Source of the DNA: Chrysoporthe austroafricana
Taxonomy: Eukaryota; Ascomycota; Sordariomycetes; Diaporthales; Cryphonectriaceae
Direction: 5' to 3'
Assembly: GCA_001051155.2 (NCBI GenBank)
Contig: JYIP02000003.1
Location: 4,526,001 to 4,590,000, forward strand
Length of the DNA: 64,000 nucleotides
Below the pieces are notes generated by a model. The model was not told the DNA's origin and ran no database searches. It saw nothing but the letters and a program-made list of their open reading frames with translations. This document shows, piece by piece, positions 20,512 to 31,688 of this stretch (the first letter of the stretch is position 1; each line of letters opens with the position of its first letter). The position numbers and the translations under genes were made by a program.

Positions 20512-22555
20512 CCTCGGGCTGCCACTCCGTGCGCATCTGATCACGTCCTAGTCGGTCCTTTAAAGCCGCCGAAGTGAGGCCCCGCGATCCCTCCCTCCCT
20601 TACCCCGTCACCGACACCGACACCGACAAGAACAGTGCTCTGTAATCCAGCCGGGCTGTCATTCGCCAGTTAGCGAGGTCCCCACCGGCGCTGGGCCCCA
20701 CGGGTCTGTCCCAACCAGGCACCGAGGAGGGAGACAGCAGTTACATCGGCGTCGACGCCATCAAGATCGGACCACCGCAAAGAAGGGGGGGGAGGGAAGG
20801 CAGCCATGCCTAAACCATGCCTAAACACAAGCTACAAATGGAAACAGGCCCTGCCCTGTCCTGCCAGGCCCTGCCAGGCCCTGTCCCAAACCGAGATGGC
20901 GGGATCGCGGAGTGTTTCCACGGCTTTTACGCCAGACGGAACTGCCTGCGTGCATGCATGCGTCGCCCTGCATCCGCCATCTGCCAGCGCGCCTGGGCGG
21001 TCCCCCTGGTGGTGGTGGCCCCGGCGGTGCCTGGGTTGTGGGTGCGGGTGCTGCTGCTCCCCCCCCCCCCAAGCAGCAGCAGCACCTCCAGCGCATCCCA
21101 CACGTCTATTCTTGGAGATTTAGGTGCCGCTACCCGCAGCGGGAATGGCGCCCTGGTCCCTGTGCGGACGTACAAGAGCGAAGCCCACCACAGGGTGGGT
21201 TGCCGCCGCCCGGGGTGCCGCTGGGTACTGGGGTGCCGCCTTGCGCCGTGCGCCGTGCGCCGTGGGTGGTGGTGCTGGTCGTAGTGGTGAGTGGTGGTCG
21301 TGGTGGTCGTGGGAGGAGGGCCCTGTCGTTGGCCAGCCTCGACGTCTCATCTGCCTCCTCCTGTCATCTGGAAAGGGCCCGGGCAGCCTCGACACACAGG
21401 AGACCTCCACACACGACGACACGCCCTCCCCCCTCCACCTACCGAGACGGGAAGTTCGAAGTTCGCCTGGGGCCCCAAGCCGCGGTGATGCATCGCGTCG
21501 CACCGGGACGCCCAGGCCAGGGGCGTGTGCGTATGCAGGCATATGCCAGGACCAAAGACCGTCCGCCCCGTCGCCGCCGCGGCTGAAGGGATGCTGCCTA
21601 GTCCTCCTCTCCCCTTCTCCCTTCCCCCCCAGCAGGCTGTCGACCGCCCGCTGTCCGTGCCTACTACTCTCCTTCCTCTCTCTGTCTCTCTCTGTCCCTC
21701 TCATCTCATCTCGGTCTGGCGCACTTCCGTTCTGGAAGGGGGGGGGGAGGAGGCGCTCGCCAGTCGTGTTGGTGTCCCGGAGGACCCATCACGAGGTTCC
21801 TGCGTCCGCCTCGATCCCTCGCGCGGCGGGCCGGGAACAAACTACGGGCCAGGCCGTGATTTATCATCAGGAATGGTCTTCCTCCTCCGGGGAGATACTC
21901 GCGAGGAGCGTAGGGAGGAGGGGCTGGGGCTGCGGCCCTCCTGGCCTCGGGACCTGCATGAACGGCTGCTGCTCCCGCAAGGTGGAGAGAGAAAAAAGGC
22001 CGAAAGAATAAACAAAAAAATAAAACGGAGAAAAAAAAAAAAGTGGAAAAAGAAACTGTGTCGGATGACCGTACTATCTCGCCGCTGCGCTCACTGGTGC
22101 GTGTTACACGCCAGCCTGGGCCTGAGGGACCGGTACGAACCGCTGACACGACCAACGTGCAACTCGCTTCGCTTTACACACACACACACGGGAATCTGCT
22201 CGGATCAGATCTGAGGCGGGTTTCTATATGCGGTCATGATGTGGCTGCGCCCCATCCACGCCCATTCCTTTCCCGCCAGATGCCCTCGCTGCCAACATGA
22301 AAATACCCCATACCGACCGGCCAGGCCCGCACGTAGGCACCAGGATGCGCATGTGCCGTAACGAGGCTGATCCTTCAGGGCTTCCCGCTCGGTCAGGCCA
22401 AGTGGGTAGGAGAACATGATAATCGACCCTCAAAAGTACTATGTATACCTCCCCAGAGATCACATGGGCACGCCCACGCCCTCTTGGAACACACCTGCTA
22501 GCCCTCGAATTTTCCCCCTCTCGGCCGGATTCACCCGACCAAACCTCGACGACCA

Positions 22556-22559
<4 letters not shown>

Positions 22560-22607
<48 letters not shown>
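22560..22607. repeat. CT dinucleotide microsatellite upstream of Abp2
   Basis: About 23 uninterrupted CT units, roughly 280 bp before the chosen Abp2 start codon. Long CT tracts in fungal promoters and leaders are often near transcription starts, so it may sit in the 5' untranslated region. A short GAGA run on the same strand follows at about 22663-22677. Confidence 0.9.
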
Positions 22608-22610
<3 letters not shown>

Positions 22611-22888
22611 GTTGAAATTAGGCAGCCCTCTCTCCCAACCCCCTATACGCTCGCCCTCTCGCCCGAGAGAGAGAGAGTGCGAGCACAACACGGCGCCGCT
22701 GTCCCATCGTGGCCTTGCTGCAGATCCCGTCCTGCGCGGTCTCACCTGGATAAGCACGATCCTTCAGCCCTAGATCGTACCGGCTGCTCCGACGCTGGTG
22801 TGGTGCCGATGCCCCATCCCCTCCCACCACTTATTATTCATATGGTTGTAGGGGAACCGGTTTGCGGGCCCATGACGAGCCAGCACCG

Positions 22889-25731
22889 ATGCTCATAATG
22901 CAGCATTCGGGCACTAACCTGCTCGCAAGCTCGCCACACATCCTGAGGACCGCCCACCCCTCCCCCCTGATCCCGACGACGACGAGGCTCGGCCTGCCGT
23001 CCAGAGATGTCAACGCCGACACCATCGAGGATACCTACGTCCAGTTCATCCTCCACTGCAACCCCGGCGTCCCCGTAGACTCGGACACCGCCGCCCTGCG
23101 GGAGGCGTTCCGCACGCCCCCCAAGAGCGGCGGCAAGTCCTTCAGCACCTGGGCCCTCTTCGAGCTGATCGCCCAGTTCCAGAGCAAGGAGATCAAGACC
23201 TGGGGCGAGCTGGCCCTGAAGCTGGGCGTCGAGCCCCCGGACCAGGACAAGGGCCAGAGCTCCCAGAAGATCCAGCAGTACGCAGTCCGTCTGAAGGTAA
23301 TCTCTCCAAGCAAGCTGTTGGGCGAAGTGTGGGGGGAGGGGGAAGAAGAAGCCTGGAAGGGGGCGGAAGGGGAGGCTGTAGATCTGACCCCCTGGGGCGG
23401 CGAGGCCATGACTGACTGACACCTTGCTCCCAGCGCTGGATGCACTCCATGCACGTCGACGCCTTTTTCGAATATCTACTGGACAACCCACACCCGTACT
23501 GGGTCGACGTGCCGACGGACCCGAACCCGGTCTGCGAAGAAGGTCGTGACGGCGTGGCGGCGGAGGATGACATGGCACTGCGCTCCCTCCTGCCGCACAT
23601 CAGACCGCGAAGAGGACGAAAGCGACCCGACGACGACAGCAGCCTCAGCCGCTCGCCCACCACCCAGAAGCTCAAGATGGAACAAGGCGCCGGCGGCGAC
23701 CACCCCCCCAACCACCTCGGCGGCCAGGGCGTCGAGCAGCTCGACATGTGGTCCGCCCACCCCGAAGCGAGGGCCGGCGGCGGCACCGGCGGCGGCACCG
23801 GCGGCGGCTACCTCTTCCCGCAGGACCAGTTCTCGCGGGTGAACATGGGCATGGGCAACCCCGGGGCCTGGACCGGCCAGGACTTCGCCCAGACGCCGAT
23901 GACCGCGCACCCGTACTCGGCCGTGACGCCGGCGACGGCCGCGGGCGCCTTCTGGGGGGCCGAACAACAGCAGGCGGCGCCGCCGCTGCCCGAGCCCAAG
24001 TCGGCCATGACGCCGACGCGGCCCAAGGCCAACCGGCGCCACGGTGCCAAGGTCGTGTCGTCGGCGTGGCGGAGCGGCGGGCCCGGCGGCTCGGGCAAGA
24101 CCCGCGGCCGGCCGCCGCTGAACCGCCGGACGAGCACGGCGAGCACGGGCCAGACCCCGGGCCAGGGCGGCGACGCTGCGGCGGCGGCGGCGGCGACGGC
24201 CTCGCCCTTCTCTACGTTCCCCACGAGCCAGAGCAGCAGCCCCCCGGCGACGTACAAGCAGCAGCAGCAGCACGCGTCGCCGCACATGATGGACGCGGGC
24301 CTGGCGCACCCCATGATGACGATGGCGCCACAGCAGCACGGCATGGCGGCCCTGCAGCAGCAGCAGCAGCAGGGCTACGACGTCGCGCGGCAGGACGAGG
24401 CACCGGGCCAGGGCCTGCGGATGACGCGCGGGCGGCTCTCGCTGCAGGTGCCGGAGAGGACGGGGGCGGAGGTCCGGTTGGCCACGCCGCACGGGCACCA
24501 CGCGCCCGTGGTGCTGGTCAACGGGGCCATCACCGCCGCCGGGGCGGAGACGCCGATCATAGCCCACCACCACCCGGGCATGGGCGCCGGCATAGCCGGG
24601 TCCGAGGTACACATGATGGACCCGTTCGGGACGGCGGCCGCGCAGAGTGTGTATGACCTACAGTTTCAGCAACAGCAGCACCAGCACCAGCATCACCACC
24701 AGTCACACCAACACCAACATCACCAGCAGGACCCTACACAGATAATACAACAGCTTTCACATAGCTCGCAGGACACCTCGTCCCTATACTCGACGGCGGC
24801 CAACGCGGCGCACCAGGCCCAGCAAAGCTACCAGGCCCAACAACAACACCAACACCAACACCAACACGAACACCAACAACATCAACATCAACAACAACTC
24901 CAGTCCCCACCCCAGGCCCTCTTCCAGCAGCCGACCCCCGGCAGCATCAGCGTCGCCGGCTCGGCGAGCGCGCTCTCGACGGCGGCGGCGTCGACGGCGG
25001 CGGGGCTGGTCCCGCTCGCGGACGCGGCGGACCGCACCAACGTCGACGCGCTCGAGTCCCTCTTCACGTACGAGCTGCTGGCCGCGGACTGGACGGACGC
25101 GCAGGGGCGGCGCATCCCGGCGTGCGGCGTGGACGAGGCGGCGGCCGTGGCGCAGGAGATGGTCGAGGGCGTGCGGCGCGCGGCGAGCGGCGCCCAGGGC
25201 TTCCTGATGAACATCAGCGCGCTGGCGGGCACGACGTGGCTGCGCGCGCCAGGCGGCCGGCTGCAGGTGCGCCGCGTGGGCGAGGTCCGCGAGGAGGGCG
25301 GCGGCGGCGGCGGCCGCGGGCGCGACGTCTACGACGTCCACTGGGACCTGCAGCTCGGCGACGTGAGCAGCGGGTTCGGGCTGCGCGAGGTGGTCGCGCG
25401 GGAGACATGGGCGCGCGGCGGCCGCAGGAGGAGGGCCAGCCGCCGCGGCGCCGGGGGAGGCGGCGAGCAGCAGGGCGGGGACCAAGGGGCGGGGCAGCAG
25501 GAGGAGGAGGAGGAGGAGGATGCCGAGGGCGACGAGGACGAGGAGGGGGAGGATGACGGTGCCAGTCGTGAGGGCATGGACGCCGAAGGGGACGAGGGCG
25601 ACGACGCCGAGAAGTGGCGGAGGAGGTACCGTGACCTGCTGGGCGTGGTCCAGGGCCAGCAGGCCGAGCTGGACAACTTCCGGAGGGCCATGCTGGACCT
25701 ATGTCGGCCGGGGACGAGGGACGGGGACTGA
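22889..25731 (+). CDS. abp2: ARS-binding protein 2 (Abp2) family DNA-binding protein
   Basis: Exons 22889-23296 and 23434-25731 give 901 aa. The intron has donor GTAATC and acceptor CCCAG, phase 0. Residues about 42-165 are the Abp2 domain: DTIEDTYVQFILHCNPGVP, FRTPPKSGGKSFSTWALFEL, KEIKTWGELALKLGVEPPD and, across the splice, IQQYAVRLKRWMHSMHVDAF then FEYL. Fission-yeast Abp2 binds replication-origin AT-rich sequence; filamentous homologues are nuclear and little studied. After the domain come AT-hook-like basic patches (RRGRKRP about 195-201, RGRP about 360-363). There are two long Gln/His tracts (about 546-570 and 605-627), a Ser/Ala-rich region, an acidic Glu/Asp run (about 826-850) and a C-terminal heptad-like helix (about 863-895) that may dimerise. 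The first ATG in frame was chosen. A second Met lies three codons later, and an upstream leader exon is possible. Confidence 0.85.
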
Positions 25732-28700
25732 GGCGGACGGGTATAGCTAGAGGATAGGGGGAGGCACTGTATAATTCACGAGAGGCGGTGGTAGATATTG
25801 GTAGATTCAAGGCTCGTCGGCGCCCGGCTTTCGCAGGCGCTTCTTGCAGCCGCCAACGGGGCGGCGTGCGCGGTGGGACGGGGCGGTCATTCCGGCGTGT
25901 AATGAACATGAGACAATAATGCGAGCACATAAGCCTCTGCTGTTAGCCTGCTTGGGAGCTTAGACCGGCCCATGTTGTGGCAGCTCGTCCTAGCGACGGA
26001 TCGGAGCTGCATGTCTGGCTCGCATGCAGCCCGCCGGCCGGCCACCGACCGTAGGTGAGTGAGACTATTCATTTCTGCCTGGTGCATTTTCCATATCGGG
26101 CTCCTGATTGTCCTCCCCGGGCTTGGAGCTCTAGGGGATCTCACAGCCGCCGTTCCCACCTCGCTGAGGCATTTATTTCTCCGGCAGCGACATGCGACAC
26201 CTGACCGGGGTGCTGTGACCACCCGTTGCTCGCCCGCCCAAGGCTGATAAGGCCTGGAGTTGAAGCCGTGCGGAGTTGTCGACGAGGACGAGGACTGCCG
26301 CGCACCAGACTGGTGCCTCTCCGTGTAAAAAAAGAAAAAGAAAGAGAAAAGAAAAGGAAAGGAAGTCTCCTGTCGCCAGCCACGGAGGCGGCACATTTAT
26401 GTCTTGCCCGGAAAGAATTACTCCGTTCCGACCTTCTGCCGGGGTCTCTCGCCTCCAGCGGTCGCTATCAGAGAACGCATGCTTCCTTCGTGGACACGCA
26501 GCCGGCGAGGTCTTGATTGCGTTCGCACAAAGCGAAGATGCCTTGATCGGAACAGGGCATTGTTCCCGTTCCCGCATAAAGCAGTAGGATTGCTTGGGTT
26601 CATTGTCGCCTCGGAGTTCATGCTATACATGGGCACTATATTTATTCTGAAGGCGAGTATATATATATATACGTATGTATATGGGGCCGGGGATCCTCAA
26701 GAACCACCCCCGCCCGGCGGCAAAGGTATCTACAACTTGCCGTTGTAACATTTAGGAACGCAGCAGGCAGCTATGCAGGCCGATGCCACAAGGTGGAATC
26801 ACACGTCCTACGCGAGAGTCACCAAGAAAGAGCGGTCCCCGCACCTAGCAGTAAGTCCGTAGGGCCACCCAGCCCTTTGACGGACGACATGGTAAGGTGC
26901 TCGTCCCCCCGCGTGGCGCACCTCGGAGACGGCGCCCTCCTCGCCCTCGAGCACTTCAACCTGCCGGCGGCCTGCCCGCGTGTGGGCTCTCGCGTGGTAC
27001 CGGCTTAGCCCGGGCCTCGCGGCGGCCAGCATGGTGGGCGCGCCGGAGTACGTGACCGCCGTGCGGCTACGGCTGAACCCGTGGCCCATGGCGCCCGGGC
27101 CCGGGCCCCTCGGCGCGCTGGGGGAGATCGTGGGCTCCAGGGCCGTGACGAGCTAGAGGCCCGCGGGGACCAGGTTCCGCAGCCAGGTGCAGCTAGCAGG
27201 CCTGTACGGCGGCGGGAGGGTGCTCTATAACTGGCTACCCGAGTTCCTGATCGCGCAGGGCGGTCTGTACCAATAGTAGGTTGTAGCCAGCGAGGGTTCT
27301 CTATCCCTTTATATATATGTATATTAAACTTTCGAGGTGAATAGATTTGTTCACCAGAACCCTAGGTCATGTGAGGATGCCTGGGGCATATATATAAGTC
27401 CTTTGTCACGAATAAATTTGTATCCTCGTCTTTTGAATCACCTATGTCTCGTCTAGTGAGTAGCTAGAGATCAGCCGGGCAGGCTGCTCGAGAGGCTAAA
27501 CAGAATACAAACCACCTTGTCACTGGGCCCGCGTCATGTGCCGCGGAGATCCTGCTCCGTGATGTCGGTGGCGGCCCCAGCGCAGCAAAGGACCAGGACA
27601 GAAGTTCCCGTGGCGAGAACATCTAGGCTGTAGACCACGAGTCATTGCTGCTTCTTCCCTACCGTCCTGAAGGCCAGTATTGGCCGAAGCAATTCGGGAA
27701 GCAGAGCAGCTCGGGATCCGAGACGGGAGTATCTTTCCACGTGGCTCGTGTCATCGTCCGTCAGACAGACGTGGATGACCGTGGCGACAGCCCGCCGGCG
27801 GCGCGACGGGCTGCATGCAGGATGTCTCGCTTTCCAGGCGGTCAGAGGGTCCTGCAGGTATGAGACCGATCGCCGTCCAACACGTCCCGATGGCATGGAT
27901 GGCACCATCCATGAATATCTAGCAGTCTAGCCGACAGCCCGTCGTCGGCGGAAGTCGGGTGCTTGGAGCAGCCAGGTCCTTTTGAGCCGCACACCTCAGC
28001 GAGGCAGAGTTGCTCACCAGGACGACTTCAAGGAACCTGGGTGCCGTCTTGCCAGCGCCATAGAAGTCCGGCCCACAGCCCTCAGGCGCTCTTAGCAACA
28101 GCCGCAGAGGGCCCCTGGGTCGCGTGATGCGCGGTTACGGCATGTCCAGCCGAGTTCGGATACAGCCCGGCGGCAGCTGTTGGGAGCCCATCCTTATCCA
28201 TCGTGCGAGGCCGCGGTAGCTATTGTTCCGTCTCCTGGCGCAGCCCTGATGACCTAATCCAAATCCAAGACCTGGCAGGGGAACCAAACCTGCGAAGCCA
28301 TATTCTGGTTCCTACCCGATCCTATAGGATCCTTCTCGCCACGGAAGACATACTCTAGTGGATCCAGAAAAGGGGATCACTGGACAGGACGCGAGCGTAC
28401 GGAGGACTAGCCGGCGAGACAGGCCGGGCCGTCTGTATGTCTTCGGCGTGTGCGTGTGCGTGTGCATCGGACCATGGGGGCCATATCGCAAGTGCTGAGG
28501 TCGATTGATGTCGAGGTTGATGGGGGATGCAGGCGTGAGGTGAGGTGAGGTGAGGTCGCAGTGTGTGTGCTGCAACCCTGTCACCCAAATACTATAGTAA
28601 ATCACCCGCAGGAAGTCCACGGCCACCCCGCAGCAGCCCAGCGAGGAGACCCCTGCTCTGCCCCCTGCTCCCCACCTGGAGAAGCCGCGGGGAGACCCCG

Positions 28701-31688
28701 GGACGCGCTAGCCGGGTTGGGACATATCATCTGAAGGGGACTTGCCTTTTCTCTTTTTTGCCTTTTGTTTTTTTTTTCTTTTTCTTTTTCCCGCCTTCGG
28801 GCGTCAGACGCACGCGCGGGAAGCCGTCAGCTCTAATTTGCGCATCGACAAGCGCATGACACCAGCAGAGCCCATCAGCCATCTTGCGGTCAAGGTTGGT
28901 GGGTGGCCGCCAGCGCCGCGCGGCGCCAGGTCGATCGCAGAATCGCCCAATTGCTCGCTGCAGGCGGCGCGCGAGATGATGCGACGCGGGCGAGAGAACA
29001 GTGTCTCGGTCCGAATCGCCTGCATGTCCCCATCTGCTGTCTTCGCAGGAAGCAGGTCCTCATCCTTGCAGGCCCCAGCGTCGCCGGCAGGGATGAGATC
29101 GAGGCATGCATCCAGTAGTCGAGTCAAGTCAAGTCGAGTGAAGTGGTCTCTGGCGGATCTGAGCCAGCATGGAATAGGCGTCGCCTGCTCTCACCTGCGG
29201 AGGATTTTTGTTGTTGTTGGGGCTGCGGCCCAGACTAGTGAGCCTCTTGGCGAGCCTCGACGATCGATCGACAAGCCCTTAGGCTGAGCCAAGCTTTGGC
29301 CCGGCCTGCACCGCGGGTCCTGTCAGCAATTGGCCCGTCGGCGGCTCAAGTCTTGGCCGTCCGTTCACCACCGACAACGTCCAACCTCAGCCGGGCGTGC
29401 GCGCCGGGCGTGCGCAGCGAGGCACTGCGACGACGGGCCTCGACGCCCTCGCCTCGCAGCCAGCGGGTGCGGTGGCGCTGCTCGAAGACCTCGTGACGTC
29501 AACCTGCTCATGGTTGCGGTTGAGGAAATCCTGCTAGCGTGCCCTGGTTGGCGAGATCACACGACCTCCCTCCCCGGTGCACGTCAGGCAGATTTGGGAT
29601 GAAGTCTGCCCAAAAGCAGCGAGTCCGCCATCGGTTTTCGTCGGCTGTCCTGCTGTCTCAGCAGCCGGGCCAGGCCCTGAGGCCTCACAGCAGGACTCGA
29701 CGGGGGACCAAGAGGCCAGGCCCGGGATCGGAAGAGGCAAAAGGTGGCTGGATGTCTTATTGTCGATTGTTCAGCCTTGGACAAAGGCGACGGTCACATG
29801 AGCAATTCCATTGTCGGATTGTGGGCCGTTCGCATGTTACGTGCCGCGCTGCCCTGGGACGATCCGAGACCGTGGAGGACCGACCGTGAGACCCGTTCGC
29901 GTGCTGGTTCCAGCTCGTTGGAGAGACCTCCTCCGCATTCCTGGGCTTCCCAGCTGCTCGGGCACCCAATGAGCACTGCGCCGCGCCGTCGATCAGCGTT
30001 CCTGGGTACCACGCGCCCGCCCGCCGATGGAACGCTGGCACGCTGGGACGCCCAGCTGCCTGGACGGTTCCGTCGCGCAGGCTCTGTTCAGGTGGTGTAC
30101 CAGACTGACTGGAATGGCCCTGAGAGAGGGCACTGCTGCGTCACACAGTCGCACACACACGAAGCCGGGCCCGTCCCCGCCGCCACGCGGCCATAGCCCA
30201 CAGAGGTCACTGGGCTCCACTTCTCATCCTCTGCCGCCAGGCCGCATCACCACACGGTGGGTCCATATTTCCTCCCCAGACCCCAGACAGGATGAAGATC
30301 CCCCCCGTGGAGAGAAAAGAGGGTCACGAGATTTGGGCTGGGGCCAAGTGAAGCCCACAGCTGCCCACTTCCTGATTCCTGTCTCTCCCTCTCGACCACT
30401 GCCCGCTGCTTAAAGCTGGCGAGCCGTTCTTTTTCCAAGCCATGGGGGGCAGGTGTCGGCGGGTTTTCTTCGTGGCCTTCCTTGGCCTGTCTCCTGCACT
30501 GCCCTGGTGTCCCCTAGCTGCAACGGCCTATAAGACACTGCCGACGGGAGCCAGCCCTCGTCACGCCCCTAACCAGAGCCGGCATAGGGCCAGAGGACCT
30601 GCTGCAGCACATTGGCCACAACATGGCTCGATGCAGCCGGGCGATGTTCCGCCTCTTGAAGCTCGACCCCTGTCTCTGCCGTCCTGGCGGGCTAGTGGGT
30701 TGAAAGGTACGTCTGTACGATGGCACGTGTACCGCAAGGTCGAGCGTAGGGACTGGCCGGCCCAGGACAAAGGACATTGTGGTGTACTGAGTAGTATCTA
30801 AAGTGTCGCGGGAAGGGCTGAACACGGAAATACCCACCGTTCCGCGACGTGCGAGACTCGCAGTGGTCTGTCTCTCGCCTACCACCAGATTGTCTCTGCT
30901 GCAAACTCTAGACGCTTCCGGGCCGCCTGCTGGTCTTAGGAATGTGCGATGATGTCGACCTGCCACGAGCTGCTGGGCTCGGCGCGATCACGCCCAGGTT
31001 GCTCTGCTGCTGGTTGCAACTCCACGTAGTAGAGGATCGAGTATGTGTTGCGCCCTGGCGGTGCGCCCCATATAGCGGCGACAGGTACCCTGGTTGTAGA
31101 CAAGGCTCCGCGAGGGGGGGCAGCCTTGTCGCCCAATTCGCTCGACCCCGGCCACCCAGGCCGGATTCAGCGCTTCGACTCGACCCAAACGCCCGCAAGG
31201 ATTCTTGCATGGCCTGAGGGTACACGGCCGGTACCTCTTGTAGCAGCCACTGATTTCCGCTGTGGCATCGTCTAGACCCTCCGTTCTCTCGAGGACACCC
31301 TGCTGCTCCCAGCGGCGCGCATCCATGAGCTTCCTGGGGTCTGGGGTTGAGCAGCGTTTCCGGGGGGGTCTTGAAGGTCCCCTCGTTTTCCACCTTGCGC
31401 CTGCCATCGTATATAAAGATCGGCGTGACTGCTGATATGCTCACTGCTGTCGTTTCACTCTCCTCCTGCTCTCCTTCACTCCACCGTTCCACAGAGTCCC
31501 AGAAGGAGCGACGCTGCCTCCGTTCTGAGCTGGGGAGACGGAAGTCTATAATCAACCTCGGTGCATATTGTCACCCTCCCCCCTCCCCCCTCCCCTTGGG
31601 CTTCTCTCTTTGGCCCTACGGACAACATCTCTCACCTTGGAGCTTTACTGGACACACCTACCAAGTACCCTTTCAACAACTGATCAGG
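25732..31688. other. Gene-poor stretch, about 6 kb
   Basis: No intact gene is supported. At 26.93-27.29 kb there is a GC-rich island whose translation reads as protein-like blocks (GALLALEHFNLPAACPRV, then in another frame SPGLAAASMVGAPEYVTA, then after one stop LAGLYGGGRVLYNWLPEF). It may be a coding relic; I do not recognise it. TA-rich strings follow (27300-27430). Other contents are GAGGT repeats at 28537-28556, a T/C tract at 28743-28790 and GTCAA/GAGT repeats near 29120. The last few hundred bases form the transporter promoter. Confidence 0.45.
31410..31417 (+). promoter_or_regulatory. Candidate TATA box of the sugar-transporter gene
   Basis: TATATAAA followed by G lies 272 bp before the start codon at 31689, in otherwise GC-rich DNA, followed by pyrimidine-rich tracts (31565-31600) typical of fungal transcription-start regions. 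Position and sequence fit a core promoter, but no transcription start can be seen directly. Confidence 0.45.

Larger units (their letters stand above)
18731..22888. other. Long non-coding stretch with simple repeats, between divergent carrier and Abp2 genes
   Basis: About 4.1 kb without a supported gene. The many ORFs are GC-driven shadows with low-complexity translations. It holds GTGGGT repeats (19780-19805), CCAGG repeats (about 19935-19960), CTGTC repeats (20347-20376), the CAGA microsatellite and the CT microsatellite listed separately, poly-purine and poly-A runs (22000-22060), and a G10 run (21737-21748 region). Parts are presumably the promoters and long 5' leaders of the two divergent genes. 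A long upstream region is common for fungal regulators. Confidence 0.5.
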
